Shown here: in pieces, positions 1-5,377 of the stretch
Layout of the letters: each line of letters opens with the position of its first letter
Position numbering within the stretch: the stretch's first letter is position 1
From: an uncultured Chloroflexota bacterium
GTDB taxonomy: Bacteria; Chloroflexota; Limnocylindria; Limnocylindrales; Limnocylindraceae
Assembly: GCA_903820655.1 (NCBI GenBank)
Contig: CAIJIA010000159.1
Span: forward strand, 1-5,885
DNA: 5,885 nt
Direction of reading: 5' to 3'
The notes under the pieces: generated by a model
The model's input: only the letters and a program-made list of their open reading frames with translations
Database searches by the model: none
Told to the model about the DNA's origin: nothing
Made by a program: the position numbers and the translations under genes

Positions 1-1829
1 ATCGCACGATGCGTTGGGCCACCGCCGCGACCGATCGCGCCACCGCGTCCGTGGAAGAGGGTGAGCTTCAAGTTGTGTTCGTTGGCACGATCCACCAGGG
101 CCGCCTCAGCCAAGTGAAGCAGCCAAACGCTTGACAGGTAGCCCGACTCCTTATTCGTATCGGAGTAGCCAAGCATCACCTCGAGGCGCCGCCCGCGCGC
201 TACGATGCGCGCCTGCAGCACCGGGTTCGCAACGATCTCATCAACCAGATCAGCGGCGCGCTCGAGTACAACTGCCGATTCCAGCAGCGGCACAATGTCG
301 ACCTTCGGCGCTCCAGCAACTGCGCCAGAGGTAAGGTCGGAGCTGATGCGCTGATCCTCGGCCCAGGCGAAGAGCGCCAAGAGCTCGTGTAGATCTTCAA
401 CCCCTTCAAAGCCACTAATCACATAGCGGCCCAGGCTCTCCTCACCGTGCGTGCGCTGGATCTCTGCGGCAACGCGAATCGTCGCCAGCACCTCACCAAC
501 GGTCACACCTGGAACGACCTCGTGTGCCAGTGCGCTCTTGATAGTGGCCGGGTCAAGCCCTGTTGTGACACCTGGCTTACCGAGTTCGGCGGTGAGATGG
601 GCAATCGCCGCATGATGCGCTCCACGCGCCTGGCGGATCTCCATCATGGCGAAGTGGAAGCCGAAGGCCTCGACCTGCCACTCGAATTCGAGCAGCTCTC
701 CGTACGCCGAGCGCTCTAGCCCGTCGGCGGCGAGACTTGCGCGAAGTTCGCGCAGCTCGCTGATGAGCGCCTGCGGCGTTGCATAACCGCCCACCTCGTT
801 GCTGCCCTCGATGCGCGCGCGTCGCGTGCGTGCAATGCGCTGCGCGATGGCGCCGAGTCGGCGTCGATACGGCTCATCTGGGAAGCGGTGGGAGAGGGTG
901 CGCTCGATCTCGCCAAGATCTTTCGCGTCACGAACCAGCGATGCACCGAGCGCCCCATCAATCTCGGTCCCTTCTACTGTCGCGGCAATTGACATCATCA
1001 GTCGCGAGGCGACCGCCTCAAGAGCGCGCAGCGCGTGATCTGCTTGAATGCGCATGGCCTCCCGAGTGGTTTCGGCATTCACATTTGGATTCCCGTCACG
1101 ATCTCCGCCGATCCAGGTCCCCCAGCGCAGCGTTGGCAGCGGGAGTGGCGCACGGAGACCTGACGGTGCGGTGGCCTTCTCAAGGCGACCGAGCGCGTCG
1201 TCGAGGCTGCGCAGCAGTCGCGGCACCAGTCGGAAGATCGTTCCATCAAAGTGCACCAGCGCCGAACGAACCTCATCAAGGGCGGTGACGCGTCGGGTGC
1301 GGATGCCGCCCATGCGCCAGAGGTTGGTCATCTCTTCACGCAGTCGCAGATCAACCTCGGAGGCGAAGGTGCCGCCAAGTGCGCGCCGGTCGAGCAGCGT
1401 GCGCATGCGACTGAGCGTATCGATCAGCGTGCGGCGGCGCGCCTCGGTCGGGTGCGCGGTAAGAACGGGCAGGTAACTGACCTGTGCGGCGGCGAAGTGA
1501 ATCGCCGCTGGCATCAGCCCCGCGGTGCCGAGATCGGCGAGCGCTGCGTCAAAGCTGCCAGGGCCTGGGGCGGCGGCCGGATGTGCGTTCGCACTGAGTT
1601 GTGCGGCGCGGCGGCGCTCCTCAACCAGGCTGGTGAGTCGGAAGCGCAACGTCAGCGCCCGCACGATGCGCTCCACCTCGACGTACTGCTCAGTTGAGGC
1701 TGCGGTCAGGTTGAAATCAACGGCGCGCTTGGCGTGAAGCGCCTCACGGAAGCGAGCGACGAACGGGAGCCCCTCCTGCTCGGTCAGGGTCTCTTCGAAG
1801 ATCTGGTTCAGCAGCTCGAGGTCGTCCAC
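1..1829 (-). CDS. ppc: Phosphoenolpyruvate carboxylase, 3' end cut off by the window edge
   Basis: Catalyses carboxylation of phosphoenolpyruvate with bicarbonate to oxaloacetate and phosphate, the cytosolic anaplerotic step feeding the TCA cycle. About 609 codons are visible, read without interruption to base 1; family members are usually 880-930 residues, so roughly the last third is missing. Seen in order: TAHPTE with the catalytic His near residue 126, GGDRDGNPN near 241-249, EIRQ with a conserved Arg near 399, LGYSDTNKESG near 552-562, and the glycine-rich loop HGRGGAIGRGGGPT near 593-606, which holds the Arg equivalent to E. coli R587. The spacing matches E. coli Ppc (H138, R587), so the N-terminus is only slightly shorter. 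The GTG start is chosen because a GGGGAGGG tract precedes it; no closer alternative exists. It follows mutY by 10 bp and is probably cotranscribed with it. The allosteric aspartate site near the C-terminus cannot be judged. Confidence 0.97.
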   Translation of the reverse strand, partial: MDDLELLNQIFEETLTEQEGLPFVARFREALHAKRAVDFNLTAASTEQYVEVERIVRALTLRFRLTSLVEERRRAAQLSANAHPAAAPGPGSFDAALADLGTAGLMPAAIHFAAAQVSYLPVLTAHPTEARRRTLIDTLSRMRTLLDRRALGGTFASEVDLRLREEMTNLWRMGGIRTRRVTALDEVRSALVHFDGTIFRLVPRLLRSLDDALGRLEKATAPSGLRAPLPLPTLRWGTWIGGDRDGNPNVNAETTREAMRIQADHALRALEAVASRLMMSIAATVEGTEIDGALGASLVRDAKDLGEIERTLSHRFPDEPYRRRLGAIAQRIARTRRARIEGSNEVGGYATPQALISELRELRASLAADGLERSAYGELLEFEWQVEAFGFHFAMMEIRQARGAHHAAIAHLTAELGKPGVTTGLDPATIKSALAHEVVPGVTVGEVLATIRVAAEIQRTHGEESLGRYVISGFEGVEDLHELLALFAWAEDQRISSDLTSGAVAGAPKVDIVPLLESAVVLERAADLVDEIVANPVLQARIVARGRRLEVMLGYSDTNKESGYLSSVWLLHLAEAALVDRANEHNLKLTLFHGRGGAIGRGGGPTHRA

Positions 1830-1831
1830 GA

Positions 1832-1839
1832 CCCTCCCC
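1832..1839 (-). promoter_or_regulatory. Ribosome binding site of ppc
   Basis: On the minus strand the tract GGGGAGGG fills most of the 10-bp gap between the mutY stop codon (1840-1842) and the ppc GTG (1827-1829). It is a strong Shine-Dalgarno match, but only three bases separate its GGAGG core from the start codon, which is closer than usual. Its position against the mutY stop suggests reinitiation by ribosomes finishing mutY. It supports the GTG start over any site inside mutY. Confidence 0.65.
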
Positions 1840-2754
1840 TCAGTCGCCGCGATGCGGCAGACGGTAGCGATCTCCTCCGAGCGACTCGGCGAGCCCCTCA
1901 GAGACCATCTTGTTGATGGTAGCCGCGACCGCCGCTTCGTTGTGCTCACCACGCTCACCAGCGACCTCCGCCCCTGCACGGCCAGCCTCGCGCAACTCAT
2001 CCAACAGGCGCCCCCGCAGCCATCGTGCGGTCTTCGTGAAGGGGGTTCGCGGTTCGCCGCTTCGAGGCACCTTGGTAAAGGTGCGACCGGCGGATGGGCA
2101 GTGATCACGCAGCGGACACTCGCCACACTTCGGCGCAGCAGCGCGACAAGTTGAGGCGGCCAGATCCATCGCCGCCTGCGCCCACGCGCCAGCCTCACCA
2201 TCTGCAAGTGCGCCACCAAACTCGTTGGCGCGCACCTGAACCTCGCGCGGTGAGAGCGGCGCGTCTGCGTCAACCAGTCGCGCAACGATGCGCGCAATGT
2301 TCACGTCAACGGGAATCTCGCGACCACCGAACGCAATCGCAGCAACGGCGCGTGCCGTATACGGCCCGATGCCAGGAAGCTCCATCAGCGCATCAACGCT
2401 CGATGGCAGACCGCCAGCCGCAACAGCGGCAGCGGCGGCGCGCTGCAGGGCGAGCGCGCGTCGGTTGTAGCCGAGCCCCTTCCATGCCACCAGCACATCG
2501 GCGGTCTCAGCCGCGGCGAGCGACTCGAGCGTTGGGAATCGCGCAAGGAATGCGGTCGCCAACTGATCAACGCGCGAGATCTGCGTCTGCTGCGCCATCA
2601 CCTCGCTCACCAGCACGCTGTACGGATCGGTGCGCTCGCGGATCTTTAATGGGCGGGCGGTGGCGGCGTACCAGGCAAGCAGGGCACGGTTGACCTTGCG
2701 GATGAACTCCCGATCGAGTGGCTGGGCTGCCGCGCCCCGCGCGGCCTTCGTCAT
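1840..2754 (-). CDS. mutY: A/G-specific adenine DNA glycosylase (MutY family), short form
   Basis: Removes adenine mispaired with 8-oxoguanine, starting base-excision repair that prevents G:C to T:A changes. The 304-residue product has a complete HhH-GPD core: SEVMAQQTQ at 50-58 with catalytic Glu51, helix-hairpin-helix LPGIGPYTARA at 126-136, VDVN at 149-152 with catalytic Asp150, and a 4Fe-4S loop with Cys203, Cys210, Cys213 and Cys219 (C-x6-C-x2-C-x5-C). Tyr occupies the position of the endonuclease III catalytic Lys (GPYTA, not GRKTA), which favours a monofunctional MutY over Nth. Residues after about 225 do not resemble the NUDIX-like 8-oxoG-recognition domain of E. coli MutY (350 residues); instead there is a short basic stretch with RWLRGRLLDELR and a winged-helix-like end, as I recall from actinobacterial MutY. 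The usual N-terminal PWR motif is also absent. The ATG overlaps the exonuclease stop as ATGA and lacks a clear Shine-Dalgarno, so translation is probably coupled. Confidence 0.9.
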   Translation of the reverse strand: MTKAARGAAAQPLDREFIRKVNRALLAWYAATARPLKIRERTDPYSVLVSEVMAQQTQISRVDQLATAFLARFPTLESLAAAETADVLVAWKGLGYNRRALALQRAAAAAVAAGGLPSSVDALMELPGIGPYTARAVAAIAFGGREIPVDVNIARIVARLVDADAPLSPREVQVRANEFGGALADGEAGAWAQAAMDLAASTCRAAAPKCGECPLRDHCPSAGRTFTKVPRSGEPRTPFTKTARWLRGRLLDELREAGRAGAEVAGERGEHNEAAVAATINKMVSEGLAESLGGDRYRLPHRGD

Positions 2755-3389
2755 CGTCGCTCGGGGATAGTTGGCGGAATGCGATTCTTCAGCGACTTGC
2801 TGCGCAGATCGCGCGCGAGCTCCGCCTGTTCAATCGCATCGGCGAGGGCGTGATGGTCGGCGACAAGATCGGTTGGGTACACCTGGCGAACGAAGCGCTT
2901 CACCGTCTTCTTCCAGGTGAGGTTCTCGCCGCCATGCAGCGTGTAGTAGACGCTCTTAAGATCCATTGCCGACATGCCGAAAGGATTCTTCACGCCGGCC
3001 TCGGCGAACGCCATCGTGAGCCACATCCAATCGAATGGTGTGTTGAAGCCAACGAAGAGAGGGCTCGACTCTGGTGCATTCGCCTCGGCGGTTGCACGCA
3101 CCCAGAGGGCAAATTGGCGCACCCCTTCGAGTCGATCAATACCGTTCTCCTCAAGGTGAGCGCGCGAGAGGCGGTGGACGCGCTCCTCTTTATGTCCCCA
3201 CTGCTTTGTCGGGTCCGGGCGCAGCTCCACGTAGAAGGACTTCTTCGGGTCGTCGACGAGGCAGGCGCCGATGCTGATCAGGCTTCCGTCGAGTGGCGTC
3301 TGGCCCGAGCACTCCACGTCAACGCTGAACCAGAGCTCCTGCGGGAGCCCCTCTTCAAACGGGGGTGGCGTTGGGGCGTCGTGCTGCAT
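2751..3389 (-). CDS. DEDDh-type 3'-5' exonuclease domain protein
   Basis: A 212-residue protein consisting essentially of one RNase H-fold exonuclease domain of the DnaQ/RNase T/oligoribonuclease superfamily, expected to remove nucleotides from 3' ends using two metal ions. Visible motifs: ExoI VDVECSG with Asp24 and Glu26, ExoII GFNTPFDW with Asp120, and ExoIII DHHALAD with His179 and Asp184 (the H-x-A-x-x-D signature of the DEDDh branch). All catalytic residues are present, so it should be active. The first 18 residues are proline- and acid-rich and probably flexible; the tail after 197 is short and basic. It is not fused to a polymerase or helicase, and I cannot tell whether the substrate is DNA or RNA. 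The ATG is the only ordinary start: an in-frame TGA lies 18 bases upstream and no alternative start precedes the ExoI motif. There is no Shine-Dalgarno. Its stop overlaps the mutY start by ATGA, linking it to DNA repair by context only. Confidence 0.87.
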   Translation of the reverse strand: MQHDAPTPPPFEEGLPQELWFSVDVECSGQTPLDGSLISIGACLVDDPKKSFYVELRPDPTKQWGHKEERVHRLSRAHLEENGIDRLEGVRQFALWVRATAEANAPESSPLFVGFNTPFDWMWLTMAFAEAGVKNPFGMSAMDLKSVYYTLHGGENLTWKKTVKRFVRQVYPTDLVADHHALADAIEQAELARDLRSKSLKNRIPPTIPERR

Positions 3390-3399
3390 CAGGTGCAGC
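3383..3399 (-). promoter_or_regulatory. Hairpin covering the exonuclease start codon
   Basis: In the minus-strand transcript GCTGCA, five loop bases (CCTGA) and TGCAGC form a perfect 6-bp stem. The A of the exonuclease ATG is the last loop base, and its T and G lie in the stem. No Shine-Dalgarno is present upstream. The inverted repeat is seen directly; a role in limiting initiation, relieved by ribosomes finishing the dehydrogenase gene 38 bp upstream, is inference. A 6-bp palindrome in a GC-rich genome can arise by chance. Confidence 0.35.
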
Positions 3400-3427
3400 C
3401 TACGGCATCAGCCCGATGAGGATCGCC

Positions 3428-4852
3428 CTACTCGCTCCGCACCATGATGTGCTTCGCCACCGTGTAGTCCTCAAGGGCATACATCGACTGATCCTTCCCG
3501 TAGCCGGACTGCTTGAAACCGCCGTGCGGCATCTCGCTGGCCAGCGTGAAGTGATCGTTCACCCAAACGGTGCCGAACTGCAGCGCCTTGCTCACCTTGA
3601 AGGCTCGGGCGATATCGCTCGTCCAGAGTGACGAGGCAAGGCCGAACTGGCAGTCGTTCGCCCACTCCAGGATCTGATCCGCGCTCTTGGCGCGCTGCAC
3701 CGAAACGACCGGCCCGAAGACCTCGTCCTGCACGATCTCGGAGTTCTGCGCTGGCCCCGCAATAATCGTTGGACGGTAGAAGTGGCCCTTGCCGGCGACG
3801 CTCTTGCCACCGAGAACAACCTCGGCCTTCTTGCTCGCGCGCTGCACGAAGCCGTCTACTCGCGTGCGCTGTGCGGCACTAATGAGTGGCCCCATCTCTG
3901 TCGCCTTGTCGCTCGTTAGTCCGACCTTGATCGTCTTCACCTGCTTGATGAGTGCATCAACAAGTCGCTCGTAGATCTTCGGTCCCGCAATGATGCGGCA
4001 GGCCGCGGTGCAGTCCTGCCCCGCATTCCAGAAGCTCGCGGCACGCATCGTGCTCGCCACAAGATCAACATCGGCATCGTCGAAGACGAGCACGGGGGCC
4101 TTGCCGCCAAGCTCCAGGTGGAGTCGCTTCACGGTTGACGCGCCAGCCGCCGCGATGCGCTTTCCAGTCGCCGTGTCGCCCGTCACCGAGACCATCGCCA
4201 CGCCTGGGTGCTGCGCCAGATACGCACCGGCCTCCTCGCCCGTGCCAGTGATCACATTCAAGACACCGGCGGGGAGGAACTCTTGTGCCAGTGTGCCAAG
4301 CATCAGCGCCGTAATCGGTGTGCGCGCCGAAGGCTTCAAGACAACGGTGTTCCCCGTAACCAGCGCTGGACCAATCTTCCAGCCCGCCATCAGCAGCGGA
4401 TAGTTCCATGGAGCGATCGACGCCACAACGCCGACCGGGTCGCGGCGGATCATGCTGGTGCGCCCTGGGAGATATTCGGCAACTGCCTTCCCCTCCATGT
4501 TGCGCCCAGCGCCAGCGAAGAAGCGCAGGTTGTCGACGACCGCATCAACCTCAATGCCAACGGCGCTGATCGGCTTGCCAGCGTTCTCGGACTCTGCCTT
4601 CACGAACTTGCGCTTCGCCGACTCAAGGGCGTCGGCGAGCTTCAGCAGCGCGAGAGCGCGCTCGGCTGGGGTGGTGGCGCTCCACGCTGGAAAAGCTGCG
4701 GCAGCCGCTGCGACAGCAGCATCAACATCGGCACGTCCGCTCTGCGGAACCGTTCCGAGTACTTCGCGCGTTGACGGATCTTCCACCGTGATGGTCTTCC
4801 CCGACTTTGCCGCGACCGGCTTGCCGTTGATGATCTGCTTCCACGCGCGCAT
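3428..4852 (-). CDS. patD: Aldehyde dehydrogenase, probably gamma-aminobutyraldehyde dehydrogenase
   Basis: NAD-dependent oxidation of an aldehyde to its acid; the closest recalled relative is E. coli PatD (YdcW), which turns 4-aminobutanal into GABA in putrescine breakdown. Numbered from the ATG at 4852 the product has 474 residues, the same length as PatD. Seen in order: SMIRRDPVGVVASIAPWNYP with the oxyanion Asn near 150, LKPS with the cofactor-binding Lys near 173, LELGGKAP with general base Glu247, NAGQDCTAACR with nucleophile Cys281, EVFGPVVSV with Glu377, and the C-terminal block SEMPHGGFKQSGYGKD typical of aminoaldehyde and betaine-aldehyde enzymes. A GTG two codons earlier (4858) extends the frame, but GGAGG (4859-4863) abuts it with no spacer and lies six bases from the ATG, so the ATG is the start. 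It is the first gene of the minus-strand cluster. The ALDH family is certain; the exact substrate is inferred, since betaine-aldehyde-type relatives share many motifs. No transaminase or polyamine transporter gene is nearby. Confidence 0.92.
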   Translation of the reverse strand: MRAWKQIINGKPVAAKSGKTITVEDPSTREVLGTVPQSGRADVDAAVAAAAAAFPAWSATTPAERALALLKLADALESAKRKFVKAESENAGKPISAVGIEVDAVVDNLRFFAGAGRNMEGKAVAEYLPGRTSMIRRDPVGVVASIAPWNYPLLMAGWKIGPALVTGNTVVLKPSARTPITALMLGTLAQEFLPAGVLNVITGTGEEAGAYLAQHPGVAMVSVTGDTATGKRIAAAGASTVKRLHLELGGKAPVLVFDDADVDLVASTMRAASFWNAGQDCTAACRIIAGPKIYERLVDALIKQVKTIKVGLTSDKATEMGPLISAAQRTRVDGFVQRASKKAEVVLGGKSVAGKGHFYRPTIIAGPAQNSEIVQDEVFGPVVSVQRAKSADQILEWANDCQFGLASSLWTSDIARAFKVSKALQFGTVWVNDHFTLASEMPHGGFKQSGYGKDQSMYALEDYTVAKHIMVRSE

Positions 4853-4858
4853 CAGCAC

Positions 4859-4863
4859 CCTCC
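4859..4863 (-). promoter_or_regulatory. Ribosome binding site of the aldehyde dehydrogenase; decides its start
   Basis: GGAGG on the minus strand lies six bases before the ATG at 4852-4850, ideal spacing. The upstream in-frame GTG at 4858-4856 directly touches this element and could not be used with it. This sets the protein at 474 rather than 476 residues. Confidence 0.85.
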
Positions 4864-4872
4864 TACAGTTCT

Positions 4873-4898
4873 GCCCCGGGCGGGGCTCCCCCTGAGCC
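4873..4898 (-). promoter_or_regulatory. Two overlapping small inverted repeats in the dehydrogenase leader
   Basis: On the minus strand GGCTC/GAGCC (4898-4894 with 4888-4884, five-base loop) and GCCCC/GGGGC (4886-4882 with 4877-4873, four-base loop) share bases 4884-4886, so only one can fold at a time. They lie about 10 bases before the ribosome binding site. No uridine run follows, so they do not look like a terminator. An attenuation or operator role is possible, but such short GC-rich arms are common by chance. Confidence 0.2.
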
Positions 4899-4900
4899 TA
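4895..4900 (-). promoter_or_regulatory. Candidate -10 element for the dehydrogenase-led operon
   Basis: TAGGCT on the minus strand fits the TAnnnT pattern and would place transcription start near 4888, giving a leader of about 36 bases that contains the GGAGG. No recognisable -35 hexamer lies 17 bases upstream (the sequence there is CCCCAC). It is the best -10-like match I found in this intergenic region on this strand, but a weak call. Confidence 0.2.
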
Positions 4901-4969
4901 CCGCCGCCGCCCTCTTCGTGGGGTGCCCCGTCGCGTAGGTCGGCACTAGCGAAGCGAGGCGGCGCGCGC

Positions 4970-4975
4970 TACCCT
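4970..4975 (+). promoter_or_regulatory. Candidate -10 element of a leaderless promoter for the ACT-domain gene
   Basis: TACCCT matches TAnnnT and ends six bases before the A of the ATG at 4982, so it sits at -12 to -7 if transcription begins on the start codon. The gene has no Shine-Dalgarno (the preceding bases are CAGCGC), which fits a leaderless mRNA. The -35 position (4947-4952, TAGCGA) matches TTGACA only weakly. GCGCT (4966-4970) and AGCGC (4977-4981) form an inverted repeat around the element, a possible operator or chance. Confidence 0.4.
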
Positions 4976-4981
4976 CAGCGC

Positions 4982-5371
4982 ATGGCACATCAATTCGTCG
5001 TCCAACTCGCACACAAGCCTGGGGCACTCGCTGAGCTCTGCCGTGAACTTGAACGCCAAGAGGTTGACCTCAAGGCGATCGGCGGTGGCGGCATCGGCGA
5101 GGTGGGCCACGTCATCTTGAAGACCGCCGACGACGTCAAGACGCGCGCGGTACTCGAGGCTGGCTCCTATACCTTCATCGAGAGTGAATCAGTGCTCGCC
5201 GAGGTCGACGACCAACCGGGCGGCATGCTCTCCGTGCTCGATCGTCTCGCCGCCGCTGGCGTGAACGTCTACGGCCACCTCTTCATGGGGCGATGGGGCG
5301 AGCGAGCCACCTTCGCCTTTGTTGTCGACGATCCGGCCAAGGCACGCGCCGCACTCGGGCAGGAGTACTAG
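4982..5371 (+). CDS. Tandem ACT-domain protein, probable amino-acid-binding regulator
   Basis: A 129-residue protein made almost wholly of two ACT domains, about residues 5-67 and 71-127. Each begins with the pattern expected for the ligand-binding turn: HKPGALAELCRELER at 11-25, and DDQPGGMLSVLDRLAAAGVN at 76-95. Each then has the helix and the second strand of the beta-alpha-beta-beta-alpha-beta fold. ACT domains bind small ligands, usually amino acids, at dimer interfaces. No catalytic or DNA-binding domain is attached and no signal peptide or membrane segment is seen, so it is probably a soluble stand-alone sensor; ligand and target are unknown. The ATG is the only start giving a full first domain, and it lacks a Shine-Dalgarno. 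The gene is divergent from the dehydrogenase and convergent with the hydrolase, whose stop lies six bases away. A link to amino-acid or polyamine metabolism through the divergent dehydrogenase is possible but rests on position alone. Confidence 0.88.
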   Translation: MAHQFVVQLAHKPGALAELCRELERQEVDLKAIGGGGIGEVGHVILKTADDVKTRAVLEAGSYTFIESESVLAEVDDQPGGMLSVLDRLAAAGVNVYGHLFMGRWGERATFAFVVDDPAKARAALGQEY

Positions 5372-5377
5372 ATCCGC

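Noticed and set aside
779..1288. A 169-codon plus-strand open frame and several shorter ones within the first 1.8 kb
   Set aside because: They lie opposite the PEP carboxylase frame, which carries all expected catalytic motifs. The shadow products are Arg/Ser/Ala-rich with no domain.
1840..2754. Endonuclease III (Nth) as the identity of the glycosylase
   Set aside because: The catalytic Lys of Nth is replaced by Tyr in GPYTA, and SEVMAQQTQ is the MutY form of the first motif.
2718..3419. A 233-codon open frame on the plus strand, antisense to the whole exonuclease gene
   Set aside because: It is a GC-rich shadow of the real gene: the minus-strand frame has intact DEDDh motifs, while this one shows no recognisable domain and would also overlap the mutY start.
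4208..4774. A 188-codon plus-strand open frame
   Set aside because: It is antisense to the aldehyde dehydrogenase core motifs and has no recognisable protein features.
3428..4858. GTG at 4858 as the dehydrogenase start
   Set aside because: The GGAGG touches this GTG with no spacer, but lies six bases from the ATG at 4852; the ATG also gives 474 residues, the length of E. coli PatD.
5372..5377. A bidirectional terminator between the convergent ACT and hydrolase genes
   Set aside because: Only six bases separate the stop codons and no GC stem with a T run is visible around them.
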